This document shows, piece after piece, positions 17,096 to 25,775 of a DNA stretch of 64,000 bases; within the stretch, counting starts at the first letter, position 1, and each line of letters opens with the position of its first letter. Under the pieces are notes generated by a model that was not told the DNA's origin, ran no database searches, and worked only from the letters and a program-made list of their open reading frames with translations. The position numbers and the translations under genes were made by a program. Origin of the DNA: Planctomycetota bacterium (GTDB lineage Bacteria; Planctomycetota; UBA8742; UBA2392); the NCBI GenBank assembly GCA_019636195.1, contig JAHBYA010000002.1, positions 330,311 through 394,310 of the forward strand, given 5' to 3'.

Positions 17096-19015
17096 TCAGT
17101 TGCCCTTGCGGATTGAGCGCGTCCGCGACTTGTGCCGGGTGCGCGTCTTGTTGCGTTTGCGATGCTTGGTGCTGCCTTCAATATTCGCGATCACGGGATC
17201 CGCAAAGTCGTCGGGCTCAGGCGCGAGCGTCTTGCCGCTTTCCGGTACCGGCTCGTCCTCAGCATTGAGCACCGTGTCTGCGCCCGCGGAATCCGGCTGG
17301 TCGGGCTCGTCGGCCGGCGCCTCGGGACTTGCGGGCTTGGGCTCTTCAGGCGGTGTAGCATCGGGCGGCGATTCAGTGGCAGCCTCAACCTTGACCTCGG
17401 GCGCCGTTTCGGGTGCGGGTTCCGGCGCGGGTTCGGGCGCGGGTTCCGGTTGGTCGGCCTGTGACTCTTCCGCGTCCGGTTTGGCGGCCTCGGGGCCCTC
17501 TGCCGGCGTTTCCGCGCTCGGGGCGGGTACCGGGGGCAGGTCCAGCGGCAGCGCTTCATCCACTTCTTCGTCGTCAAAGTCCGGCCAGTCGTGGCTTTCT
17601 GCGGCAGTCGGCGGGTTGGGCTGCGACGGCTGCATGATCATGGTGTCGCCGGAGGTCATCGGCTCCGGCGCGAAATCGGCAAGGTCGGCGGGGCTGGGCA
17701 GGCGCGCGCTGTCGATGGCCGAAAACTGCGGCTCAAGCTCGGTGTGCGGCTCATCAAACGCCGGCTGGGACTCGGGCTCGGCGGCCTGGAGCGCCGGTTG
17801 CGTGGGGCGGCGGGCGCTGCGCTGGGTCAGGTTGGCGGTGTCTTTGCCGGCTGCGCGGTCGCGTACAAGGCGCAGCGCGGCGACCAGCCGGTTGACCTCT
17901 TCGTCCGTGTGCGCCGCCGAGACAGAAATTCGCAGCGCGTCCTGGCCCTTGGGCACTGACGGCCAGCGCATGGGGTAGCACAGCAAGCCCTGCTGCTCGA
18001 GCTGTTCGGCGTAGAACAGCGCCTTATCGGGCGAGGGCATGGGGATGCCCACGATCTGGTACTTGCCGGTGGCCCTGAACTCCGCGGTTTCAAGGCGCGC
18101 GCGCAGAAGCTTTACGCGGCTGTGCAGTTGCTGGCGCAGGCTGTCGCCCTCGCGGCGCAGGATTTTCAGCGCTTCAAGGTTGGCTGCGGCCAGCGCAATC
18201 GGCATGGCGGTGGTGTAGATGAATGGGCGGGAGTGATTGATCAAGTGGTCCTTGATTTCTTCGCTGCAGGCCACAAATCCGCCGTAGCTGCCCAGCGCCT
18301 TGCTGTAGGTCGCGACCACGACCGCGACCTGGGCCAGCGCGTTCTGTTCTTCGGGCAGTCCGCGCCCGCGCTTGCCGACACAGGCGTTGGCGTGGGCGTC
18401 ATCGACGATCAGCAGCGCGCCGTGCCGCTCGCAGATCTTGGCAATGCGCGGCAGTTCAGCGACGTCGCCCATGATGCTGAACAGGGTGTCGGTCAGGACC
18501 AGTTTGCGTCCGTTGCCGGCAAGCTTGCGCTCAAGGTCGTCGTAGTCCAGGTGCTTGAAGACGCGCACCGTTGCGCCCGAAAGGCGGCAACCGGCCACGA
18601 TGCTGGCGTGGTTCAACTCGTCGGAGAGCACGATGTCGCCGGGGCCAGCCAGCGCTGAAATCACGCCCAGGTTGGCCTGGTAGCCGCTGCCGAACACGAG
18701 CGCGGCCTCGGTGCCGCGAAACGCGGCGGTTTCACCCTCCAGCTTGTTGTGCAGCGTGCTGCTGCCGGTGACAAGGCGCGACGCGCCCGTGCCCCAGCCG
18801 AAGCGCCCGGCGGCACTGGCCGCGGCCTCGGCCACGCGCAAATCGCCGGCAAGGCCAAGGTAATCGTTGCTGGAAAAGTTGATCAGTTCATGGGAGCCGA
18901 TCTGGACCTTGGTGCTGCCCATGTGCCGCAGGGAACGTAGTTTACGACTCAGGCGGTTTGCCTCGCGCTGTTCACGTTCCTGCTTGAAGTACTTTTTCCA
19001 GGCCTCGGGTACCAC
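17096..19015 (-). CDS. 8-amino-7-oxononanoate synthase/KBL-type PLP enzyme with long disordered tail
   Basis: 639 residues from GTG 19015, chosen for the GGGGAG five bases upstream. Residues 1-395 are a complete alpha-oxoamine synthase: NDYLGLAGD, GASRLVTGS, DDAHANACVGKRG (PLP ring) and the lysine motif TYSKALGSYGG. Candidate reactions are pimeloyl-CoA plus alanine (BioF) or glycine C-acetyltransferase (Kbl); no other biotin gene is nearby. After residue 395 come about 245 residues of low-complexity Pro/Glu/Asp/Ala sequence with APEP repeats, ending in a strongly basic tail (KHRKRNKTRTRHKSRTRSIR). The family normally ends near residue 400, so the tail is unusual. Confidence 0.85.
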   Translation of the reverse strand: MVPEAWKKYFKQEREQREANRLSRKLRSLRHMGSTKVQIGSHELINFSSNDYLGLAGDLRVAEAAASAAGRFGWGTGASRLVTGSSTLHNKLEGETAAFRGTEAALVFGSGYQANLGVISALAGPGDIVLSDELNHASIVAGCRLSGATVRVFKHLDYDDLERKLAGNGRKLVLTDTLFSIMGDVAELPRIAKICERHGALLIVDDAHANACVGKRGRGLPEEQNALAQVAVVVATYSKALGSYGGFVACSEEIKDHLINHSRPFIYTTAMPIALAAANLEALKILRREGDSLRQQLHSRVKLLRARLETAEFRATGKYQIVGIPMPSPDKALFYAEQLEQQGLLCYPMRWPSVPKGQDALRISVSAAHTDEEVNRLVAALRLVRDRAAGKDTANLTQRSARRPTQPALQAAEPESQPAFDEPHTELEPQFSAIDSARLPSPADLADFAPEPMTSGDTMIMQPSQPNPPTAAESHDWPDFDDEEVDEALPLDLPPVPAPSAETPAEGPEAAKPDAEESQADQPEPAPEPAPEPAPETAPEVKVEAATESPPDATPPEEPKPASPEAPADEPDQPDSAGADTVLNAEDEPVPESGKTLAPEPDDFADPVIANIEGSTKHRKRNKTRTRHKSRTRSIRKGN

Positions 19016-19102
19016 GCGTTCTCCCCTTGGCCAGTTTATGCAATTGACACACCCCTGACCAGACACCCGATTTGTGACCTCAGGTGCGTGCAAACTACCG
19101 CT

Positions 19103-19137
19103 TTGACTGTTGACCGTGAACCGTTGACCGTCAACAT
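19103..19137 (+). repeat. Heptamer array (TTGACYG words)
   Basis: Four consecutive 7-bp units, TTGACTG, TTGACCG, TGAACCG and TTGACCG, lie at 19103-19130, followed by TCAACAT. They sit in the divergent gap between the AONS-like start (19015) and ftcD (19205). The period equals that of the arrays at 26879, 27297, 33844 and 36101, but the word differs. Confidence 0.65.
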
Positions 19138-19204
19138 TGGGGACCAACGCGGAATTGCCGGCAATCCAGTTTCGCTGCCCACCGCCACGCCACCGGAGGC
19201 AATC

Positions 19205-20827
19205 ATGCCCATCGTCGAATGCGTACCCAACTTCAGTGAAGGCCGCCGCCAAGATGTCGTTGACCGGATTGTCGCCGCGATCACCGCCGTGCCCGGCGTA
19301 TCGCTGCTGGGCGCCGAAAGCGACCCCGACCACAACCGCAGCGTCATCACGCTCGCCGGCGAGCCCGAAGCCGTGCTGCAGGGCGCCTTTGAAGGCTGCA
19401 AAACAGCCGCCGCGCTGATTGACCTGCGCCAGCACAAAGGCGAGCACCCGCGCATGGGCGCCACCGACGTCATCCCCTTTGTCCCGATCAGCGGCATCAC
19501 CATGGCCGAGTGCATTGAGCTTGCCGACCGCCTTGGGCAGCGCATCGGCACAGAGCTGGGCATACCGGTCTTCATGTACGCCGAGGCCGCCAAACGCCCC
19601 GAACGCGCCAATCTGGCCGACGTGCGCGCCGGCGAATTCGAGGGCCTGCGCGAAGAAATCGGCCGCAACAGCCATCGCACTCCCGACTACGGGCCGGAAA
19701 AGATCCATGAAAGCGCGGGTGCAACGGCCGTGGGCGCGCGTTTTTTCCTGATCGCGTACAACGTCAACCTTGATACCCGCGACGTCAAGCTGGCCAAGCG
19801 CATCGCCAAGGCAATTCGCGAAAAGGACGGCGGCATGCCCGCCGTCAAGGCCATGGGCTTTGACCTGCCCGCCGAAAACTGCGTGCAGGTAAGCATGAAT
19901 CTCGTGGACTACCGCAAGACCAGCCCGGCGCAGGTGTTTCAACGCATCGCTGAACTGGCCGAGGCCGAGGGCGTACAGGTCAAGAACAGCGAAATCGTGG
20001 GTCTGATGCCGCAGGAAGCGCTGGAGCTGTGCGCGCGGCAGATGATGGAAAGCAAAAAACTGAGAAGTATGGAAGGCGCGGGCCAAATCTGGTTGAACCA
20101 GTTCGCGGCGGAAACTTTAAAGCTCAAAGACTTTGTCCCCGACGAACAGGTGATTGAACTTAAACTGGAAGACTTCATGGCAAGCGACCTACAGCAGTTC
20201 CCGTATCTTGCGGGCGTCAACGACTTCCTGCGCGACCTGGCATCCGACAAGCCCACCCCCGGCGGCGGCGCGGCCGCGGCCGTGCTCGGCGCGACCGGCA
20301 TCGCCCTTGGTGAAATGGTCGGCAACCTGACCATCGGCAGAAAGAAGTACGCCGACGTGCAGGACATTATCCAGCAGGCGATGGCGCACCTGACGCCGAT
20401 GCGCGACAGGATGCTAACGATGTTCGCCGAAGACGCCCGCGCCTTTGAAGCCTTTGGCGAAGCCGGCAAGCTGCCCAAAGACACCGACGAGCAAAAGGCC
20501 GCCCGCGGCAAAGCCATGCAGGAAGCCCTGAAAAACGCCACGCTCACGCCCGACCAGACGGCGGCCCTGGGTGTGGAAGCCTTCAAACACCTGTTTGAAA
20601 TCGCCAAGGTCGGCAACAAGCACGCGATCAGCGATTGCGGCGTGGGCGCGCTGAGCCTTTACGCGTGCATCAAGGCCGCGGTCCAGAACATGTGGATCAA
20701 CCTGCCCGGCATCAAGGACGAAGATTTCAAAGGCAAGTACACAGCCCGGGCCAACGAGTACGAGAAAGAAGCCCAGCGCCTGCTGGATGAAACACTGAAG
20801 GTGGTGCGCGCCGCGATCGGCGGATAA
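19205..20827 (+). CDS. ftcD: Bifunctional glutamate formimidoyltransferase/formimido-THF cyclodeaminase
   Basis: 540 residues from ATG 19205, with GGAGG five bases upstream. Residues 1-300 are the formimidoyltransferase (VECVPNFSEGRR; catalytic-His region GEHPRMGATDVIPFVPI). Residues 335-540 are the cyclodeaminase (KPTPGGGAAAAVLGATGIAL). Together they move the formimino group of formiminoglutamate from histidine breakdown onto tetrahydrofolate and release ammonia, giving 5,10-methenyl-THF. This two-domain order matches the vertebrate enzyme; many bacteria encode the halves separately. No hut genes are in the window. Confidence 0.95.
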   Translation: MPIVECVPNFSEGRRQDVVDRIVAAITAVPGVSLLGAESDPDHNRSVITLAGEPEAVLQGAFEGCKTAAALIDLRQHKGEHPRMGATDVIPFVPISGITMAECIELADRLGQRIGTELGIPVFMYAEAAKRPERANLADVRAGEFEGLREEIGRNSHRTPDYGPEKIHESAGATAVGARFFLIAYNVNLDTRDVKLAKRIAKAIREKDGGMPAVKAMGFDLPAENCVQVSMNLVDYRKTSPAQVFQRIAELAEAEGVQVKNSEIVGLMPQEALELCARQMMESKKLRSMEGAGQIWLNQFAAETLKLKDFVPDEQVIELKLEDFMASDLQQFPYLAGVNDFLRDLASDKPTPGGGAAAAVLGATGIALGEMVGNLTIGRKKYADVQDIIQQAMAHLTPMRDRMLTMFAEDARAFEAFGEAGKLPKDTDEQKAARGKAMQEALKNATLTPDQTAALGVEAFKHLFEIAKVGNKHAISDCGVGALSLYACIKAAVQNMWINLPGIKDEDFKGKYTARANEYEKEAQRLLDETLKVVRAAIGG

Positions 20828-21302
20828 CGGCCTGTGTCACAACAGAGCCGCGGAGTCGCGCAAGGATGCGAAGCGCAGACGGCAGTTCACTGCAAGCCTC
20901 TCGCAGAGGCCCAAAGACGCAGAGAACAGCGTTGTTGGCTTTATCTGTGTTCATCTGCGTGAATCTGCGGACTGCTTTTGCAGTCCTCCGTGCGTCTCCG
21001 TGTCCTCCGTGGCTAAGCCTGAAACTGCCTGTACGCGAAGACGCGAAGGTATCGCGAAGGCCGCGAAGAGTTGACGGCAGTTTACTGCAAGCCTCTCGCC
21101 AAGTTCGCCAAGCGGGCCCGTTCGCGACTTGAAAAAACAAAAGCCCCGGGTGAAAAGCCGGGGGTGCCGTGCAGCGGCACAACGAAAACGGGCGTAGTCG
21201 CGGACTGCCGTCCGCGCCCACCGGGTTCCTGGAAAACGCGTTGCGTTTCCTGCGGGACGGTCGCTTCGCGACCTCTGCCGGGGCTTCTGTTTGCGCCAGC
21301 TG
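20828..21302. repeat. 475-bp non-coding stretch packed with degenerate word repeats
   Basis: No gene is supported. The DNA is a patchwork: a near-duplicate of about 32 bp (20878-20909 and 21073-21104, both reading GACGGCAGTT.ACTGCAAGCC), CAAAGACGCAGAGAAC, ATCTGTGTTCATCTGCGTGA, CTCCGTGCGTCTCCGTGTCC, and ACGCGAAGACGCGAAGG followed by further CGCGAAG units. Several match, in reverse complement, the words at 15145-15230. Such fragments usually mark decayed repeat insertions. The 3' part contains a terminator for the CtpA gene. Confidence 0.65.
21132..21165 (-). terminator. Intrinsic terminator for the CtpA-family gene
   Basis: Read on the minus strand, a 6-bp CCCCGG/CCGGGG stem with an 8-nt loop is followed by a T-rich run (reverse complement of 21132-21142). 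It lies about 140 bp beyond the protease stop codon. Confidence 0.65.
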
Positions 21303-22643
21303 TTACTTGATCACCACCGGCGTGCCCGCCAGAAAATCCAGCGCTGCTTGCAGCATGCGGTCTTCGAAGTCCCACCAGTTGGACTGCTTCTTGATCTCTT
21401 CGATATTGTATCGCGCGGTGCGGGCGCGCAGGCGGCTGTACAGTTTTTCGCGCTCGCCGGACTTCCATTCCAGCAGCAGATCGGGTTGCACGCCGCCGGG
21501 CTCGCCGTTCTTGCCCTTCTGCACGCGCCGACCCAGCGGCGTGAAGTACTGCGTGGTCGTGATGTTCACGGTGTAGTTGGGGTCACTGCTGAGCTTGAAA
21601 ATCGTCTGCACCACACCCTTGCCGAACGTGCGAGTACCGATCACGTACGCGCGCCCGTGGTCGCGCAACGCGCCGGCCATCAACTCGGCGGCGCTGGCTG
21701 TGTTGGCATCGACCAGCAACACGACAGGCAGGCTGGTGATCGCGGTGTCGTCGCGGGTTTTGAGCACGCGGTCGCCTTCGCGATTGCTTTCGCGGGTGCT
21801 GCGCGTGAAGGTGATGACAGCGTCTTTCTGTGTAAGCAGCGAATCCACCATCTCGCGCGCGGTATCAACGCGCCCGCCGCTGTTGCCGCGAAGGTCGATG
21901 ACGAAGCCCTCCGCGCCGCCTGACGCAAGCTCGTCCACCGCGGCCTTGAACTGTTCATAGGTGTTGCTGACGAACTCGCTGACACGCAGATACCCGAACC
22001 TGCGGCCGTGGGCGCTTTCCATGTGCGCGTCGTGCACGCTGTAGCTTTCGATCGCGCTGCGCGTGACCGGCACGTCAAGTCGCTTTGCATTCGCGTCGCG
22101 GCCGCTGGCGGGGTTGCCGCCGCGCAGCACGCTGATCACGACGACTGAGTTCTCGATGTTGCTTTTGATGCGCATCACGGATGCCTCGTAGGGCTGGCCC
22201 AGAATGCTGGTTTCATCGATGGCCACGATCACGTCGTCCTTGAACAAGCCCGCCTTGTCGGCGCCGCCGTTCTGGACGATGTGGGTGATTCGCAGGCTGC
22301 CATCGACATTCTGTTCAACCGTGACGCCAATGCCGAAGAAGCGGCCTTCAAGGTCCATGTCCTGGCCCTTGGTGGCGACGGGCGGCAGCACGCGGGTGTA
22401 GTCGTCGCCGGTGCCGTGCGCCAGGCCCTTCAGTGCCGCGTTTCGCAACTCTTCTTCGTCAAGTTCGCCGTCGTAATGCGCCAGCAGCTTCTGGCGAATC
22501 TCGGCGTACAGCTCAAAGTCCTTGGCCAGGCCTTCGGCTTTGCTGGGCGCGGGCTCGCCGGGCCGGACAAGGAACATCGTGATCACTCCGGCAATCACCA
22601 GCACCGGCAGAAACGCGAAACTGAAAATGAAGTAGCGGTTCAT
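21303..22643 (-). CDS. S41-family C-terminal processing peptidase (CtpA-like)
   Basis: 446 residues with one N-terminal membrane anchor (about 5-27). The PDZ domain (about 85-170) contains GIGVTVEQNVDGSLRI and GLFKDDVIVAID. The protease domain has the substrate strand GFVIDLRGNSGG, the serine motif NTASAAELMAGAL and the lysine motif GTRTFGKGVVQ, giving the Ser/Lys dyad. Such enzymes sit on the outer face of the cytoplasmic membrane and trim or degrade envelope proteins. A repeat-rich stretch and a terminator lie downstream. Confidence 0.93.
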   Translation of the reverse strand: MNRYFIFSFAFLPVLVIAGVITMFLVRPGEPAPSKAEGLAKDFELYAEIRQKLLAHYDGELDEEELRNAALKGLAHGTGDDYTRVLPPVATKGQDMDLEGRFFGIGVTVEQNVDGSLRITHIVQNGGADKAGLFKDDVIVAIDETSILGQPYEASVMRIKSNIENSVVVISVLRGGNPASGRDANAKRLDVPVTRSAIESYSVHDAHMESAHGRRFGYLRVSEFVSNTYEQFKAAVDELASGGAEGFVIDLRGNSGGRVDTAREMVDSLLTQKDAVITFTRSTRESNREGDRVLKTRDDTAITSLPVVLLVDANTASAAELMAGALRDHGRAYVIGTRTFGKGVVQTIFKLSSDPNYTVNITTTQYFTPLGRRVQKGKNGEPGGVQPDLLLEWKSGEREKLYSRLRARTARYNIEEIKKQSNWWDFEDRMLQAALDFLAGTPVVIK

Positions 22644-22689
22644 GAGGGCAGTATAGCTTGGTTGCTCAAGGTTCGGGGGCGCGATCGCG

Positions 22690-23742
22690 TCAGCCGGAAT
22701 TGCCGCCCTTCTTTCTTTTGCTCTGGTCGTCGAGGAACTTCTTTTCTGCCCGGGTCAGGCTGGTGATGCCGGTCCGGCTGATCTTCTCAAGGATCGCATC
22801 CAGTTGCGCCTGCTCGGCTGCCTGCGCCGCGCGTCGTTTGGCCTCTTCGGCTTCGCGCTTCGCGGCTTCCTTGCGTTCGCGCTCGCGTAGCCTGGCGGCC
22901 CGGGGGTCTTCGTCGCTGTAGCTGTTCAGGTAGCCGGGATTGCTCCAGGGTTCGTTGCTTGCTGCCGCAGCCACTTTCGGCAGTTTGCCCGCATTGCGCA
23001 GCACCTGCATGAACAACGCGCCGAACGCCGCGCCCCAGATCAAGTGCGTCGCCGAAAGCCCGATTTCGCCGGGACTGAACAAGGCGACCGCCACGTTGAT
23101 CGCCAGCAGCACGCCGATCACCACGCCGATCACGCGCCGCAGCGGCCAGCCGCCGAGACTGCGCTGGTCGGGCAGAATCCACAGCAGGCCGGTGAAGCAG
23201 GCAACAATGCCCGGGCCGCAACCCATAATCACCACCTGCGTGCGGCTGAACTGCAACAGCGCATCGGCCGGCGCAGCCAGCAGGTTGCCGACGACGCACG
23301 CGCCGACAAACAGCAGCAGAAAGCGCCTTGTGCCCAGCGGCTCTTCAAGCGCCTTGCCCGCGAAGTAGATGAAAATCGCGTCCAGCACCGCGCTGATCAG
23401 GCCCGGCGCCACCATCCAGCTGGTAAGCACCTTCCAGCCGCCGAACTGCGCGCCCTGCTGCCACAACGCGATGTCGCTGGCCGTAAGCACGAAAATCTGG
23501 CGCGCCCACCACGCCTGGCGGCCCTCGGTGGCGGCAGCAGCCCAGAAGTCGCGCACGCCCTGCGAGGCGAACGAGCCGGCGAACGACAGGGTGTCGGCGA
23601 TCACCAGCCCCGAGATGTAGCCTGCAGCGACCACAATGATCAGGGCCAGCGTGCCGCGGCTGACGGCGCTGGAGAGTTCAAACTTCGGCTTCGGCCGGAA
23701 ATAGTCGCGGTCTTCGTAACCCATTGCAGCGTAGTGACCCAT
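22690..23742 (-). CDS. Rhomboid-like membrane protein without the catalytic serine
   Basis: 350 residues with about six membrane helices (40-250) and a soluble charged tail with a DUF6576-like end (LDAILEKISRTGITSLTRAEKKFL). The fold pattern matches rhomboids: the histidine helix is LSATHLIWGAAFGALF, but the position of the GxSG serine reads MGCGPGIVACF, so the nucleophile is missing. It is therefore probably a pseudoprotease that binds membrane proteins. The start is uncertain: ATG 23742 or ATG 23724, neither with a convincing ribosome site. Confidence 0.8.
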   Translation of the reverse strand: MGHYAAMGYEDRDYFRPKPKFELSSAVSRGTLALIIVVAAGYISGLVIADTLSFAGSFASQGVRDFWAAAATEGRQAWWARQIFVLTASDIALWQQGAQFGGWKVLTSWMVAPGLISAVLDAIFIYFAGKALEEPLGTRRFLLLFVGACVVGNLLAAPADALLQFSRTQVVIMGCGPGIVACFTGLLWILPDQRSLGGWPLRRVIGVVIGVLLAINVAVALFSPGEIGLSATHLIWGAAFGALFMQVLRNAGKLPKVAAAASNEPWSNPGYLNSYSDEDPRAARLRERERKEAAKREAEEAKRRAAQAAEQAQLDAILEKISRTGITSLTRAEKKFLDDQSKRKKGGNSG

Positions 23743-23967
23743 GAAGCGGTGTCGGCTGCAAGGGAGAAGCCGGGTGCACGCAAATCGGCAAAAACACCAA
23801 GTGTTGGAAGTGTCACAGTGGCCTATTTCGTTGTAGCTGTAAATGGCACTTGGGATTGGGCCAGTTTTTCCTAAATTCTTAATGGTTATCTAACCGGTCA
23901 GTGTCGATCAGTTTATCGGACCAGCGCAGGACCCGGCATCCTGATGTGACACCTCCGGCACGTACAA
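23743..23967 (+). promoter_or_regulatory. Divergent promoter region of rhomboid-like and HD-GYP genes
   Basis: This 225-bp gap separates divergent genes. Its right half is AT-rich (23860-23900, around TTTTTCCTAAATTCTTAATGG), the likely site of the promoter for the FHA-GAF-HD-GYP gene. No clear operator dyad was found. Confidence 0.35.
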
Positions 23968-25569
23968 ATGAAATCTGAACTCATCATCCGCGGCGGCACA
24001 CGGGATGGCCAGAAGATTGCACTGGTCCCCCACGGTCGCACTGTTTTCGGGCGCTCGCCCAGTTGCGATGAGCGCTTCAACGAAGAGTCGTTCAGCCGCG
24101 CGCACTTCAGCGTTGAAGGCAAAGGCAGCTTCTTTCTGTTGACCGACCTGCAAAGCAGCACGGGCACTGAGGTCAACGGCAAGAAGGTCGCCAGCAAAAT
24201 CCTGCACAACGGCGACCGGATTGTGGCGGGCGGCGTTGAGTTCAGCTTCAAGGTGCACGAGACCGCGACCAACAAGGTCAGCGCAGCCAGCGGGTTACTT
24301 GACAGCGAGCCCGCCCGCGGCGCGGCAATACGGGTTGAAGCAAACTTTGAAGACGGCTCGTTCAACCTTGAAGACGCCGGCGTCGCGCCTGCGACCGCAG
24401 ACGCCAGCGAACTGCTGGAGCGCACACGCGGCGCACTGCAGACCATCTATCACGTCGGCAACCTGATCTACACGCAGGAAAGCCTTGACCGCGTCTGCCA
24501 CACCATCATGGACGCGGCCATGGAAGTGCTTGAGCCCGACCGCGGCTTCCTGGTGATGTACGACCCCGAAGACAAGGTGCTTGAGCCCGTGGTCGTGCGC
24601 CGCCGCAAGAGCGCCAGCGGCAACGGCAGCAGCCGCACCAGCACGCGGCTTCTGCGCGCCGTTGACGACGAACTTACCCTGTGCAGGCCGATCATCCTGT
24701 ACAGCGTGAAGAAGGGGCTCAGTGTCATCAGCGACGCCGTGCACCCCGAGACCGGCGACAGCAACAGCAAGCACATCAAGAGCGCGATGTGCGTGCCGGT
24801 GCGCACCAACACCGACATCATCGGCGCGATTTACCTTGACCGCGTTGACAGCGACGTGCCGTTTCACCAGCACCAGCTTGAGCTGCTGGCTGGCATCGGC
24901 CGCCAGGCGGGTGTCGCCGTCGAGCGCGCCCGCATGCTCGAAGACATGGAAGGGTTGTTTTATTCGTGCGTGCGCGCGCTGGTCTCAAGCATTGAGGCCA
25001 AAGACCAGTACACCCACGGCCACAGCGAACGCGTGACCGCATTTGCCGTGACGCTGGCCGAAGAAATGCAACTGGATGCGGAAACGCTGGATAACGTGCG
25101 CTTGGGCGCGCTGCTGCATGACGTGGGCAAAATCGGCGTGGCGGAAAAGATCCTGACCAAGCCAAGCCGCCTGACACCCGACGAAGTCAAGGTCATCCGC
25201 CTGCACCCGGTGCGCGGCGGCGAGATTCTCAGCCACATACGGAACATCCCGGGCGTGATTGCCGCCGTGAAGCACCACCACGAGATGTACAACGGGCTGG
25301 GCTATCCCGACGGGCTGGTGGGTGAGGAGATTCCGCAGACGGCGCGCATCGTGGCGCTGGCGGATGCGTTCGACGCCATGACCAGCAACCGCAGCTATCG
25401 CAGAAACTTTGACGTGGATGAAGCCATCGCCGAGTTCACACGTTGCAGCGGCGACCAGTTTGACCCCGAAGTCTGCGAAGTCATGATTCGGCTGCTGCGC
25501 GAAGGCACGATCATCCCGTGCAACGAGCTGTTCGCCAAAGGCATCGACATCAGCAAGAGCATCTATTGA
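23968..25569 (+). CDS. FHA-GAF-HD-GYP protein, probable c-di-GMP phosphodiesterase
   Basis: 533 residues with three domains. The FHA domain (about 1-100) has VFGRSPSCD, FSRAHFSV and STGTEVNGKKV, which bind phosphothreonine. The GAF domain is about 140-310. The HD-GYP domain (about 330-510) has HSERV, the metal-binding HD in LLHDVGKIG, HHHEMYNGLGYPDGL and the final DAFDAMTSNRSYR. HD-GYP enzymes open cyclic di-GMP to pGpG or GMP. The FHA domain implies control by a Ser/Thr kinase, and the GAF domain control by a small ligand. Confidence 0.94.
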   Translation: MKSELIIRGGTRDGQKIALVPHGRTVFGRSPSCDERFNEESFSRAHFSVEGKGSFFLLTDLQSSTGTEVNGKKVASKILHNGDRIVAGGVEFSFKVHETATNKVSAASGLLDSEPARGAAIRVEANFEDGSFNLEDAGVAPATADASELLERTRGALQTIYHVGNLIYTQESLDRVCHTIMDAAMEVLEPDRGFLVMYDPEDKVLEPVVVRRRKSASGNGSSRTSTRLLRAVDDELTLCRPIILYSVKKGLSVISDAVHPETGDSNSKHIKSAMCVPVRTNTDIIGAIYLDRVDSDVPFHQHQLELLAGIGRQAGVAVERARMLEDMEGLFYSCVRALVSSIEAKDQYTHGHSERVTAFAVTLAEEMQLDAETLDNVRLGALLHDVGKIGVAEKILTKPSRLTPDEVKVIRLHPVRGGEILSHIRNIPGVIAAVKHHHEMYNGLGYPDGLVGEEIPQTARIVALADAFDAMTSNRSYRRNFDVDEAIAEFTRCSGDQFDPEVCEVMIRLLREGTIIPCNELFAKGIDISKSIY

Positions 25570-25626
25570 TTCAGTAGTGGCGCCTTAGGCGTGTCGTCAG
25601 CACGGGTCGATGCCGGCGCGAGCCGG

Positions 25627-25665
25627 GGGCCCGCGGATATGCCATCGCGGGGACCATGCTGCTCG
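25627..25665 (+). repeat. Degenerate partial copy of the multi-hairpin palindromic element
   Basis: The segment around GCCATCGCGGGGACCATGCT resembles the last third of the element at 25675-25775, with mismatches that break the stem. It suggests a decayed tandem neighbour of the intact copy. Confidence 0.45.
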
Positions 25666-25674
25666 CACCGCAAG

Positions 25675-25775
25675 CGTAGCATGCGCGTTCCGCGCATGTC
25701 GTCGCCATTGGCCTCCGGCCAATGCCACGGGCCGGAGGCCCGTGAATACGCCATCGCCGGGACGGCGATGCTACG
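25675..25775. repeat. Multi-hairpin palindromic element, copy 1 (abuts the rpe stop codon)
   Basis: 101 bp bounded by CGTAGCAT and ATGCTACG. It consists of four successive hairpins with 3-nt loops: ATGCGCG-TTC-CGCGCAT, CATTGGCC-TCC-GGCCAATG, CACGGGCC-GGA-GGCCCGTG and CATCGCCG-GGA-CGGCGATG. The right end contains the rpe stop codon (TAG at 25773-25771 on the minus strand). It resembles REP-type elements mobilised by RAYT transposases, but no such gene is in the window. Confidence 0.8.
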
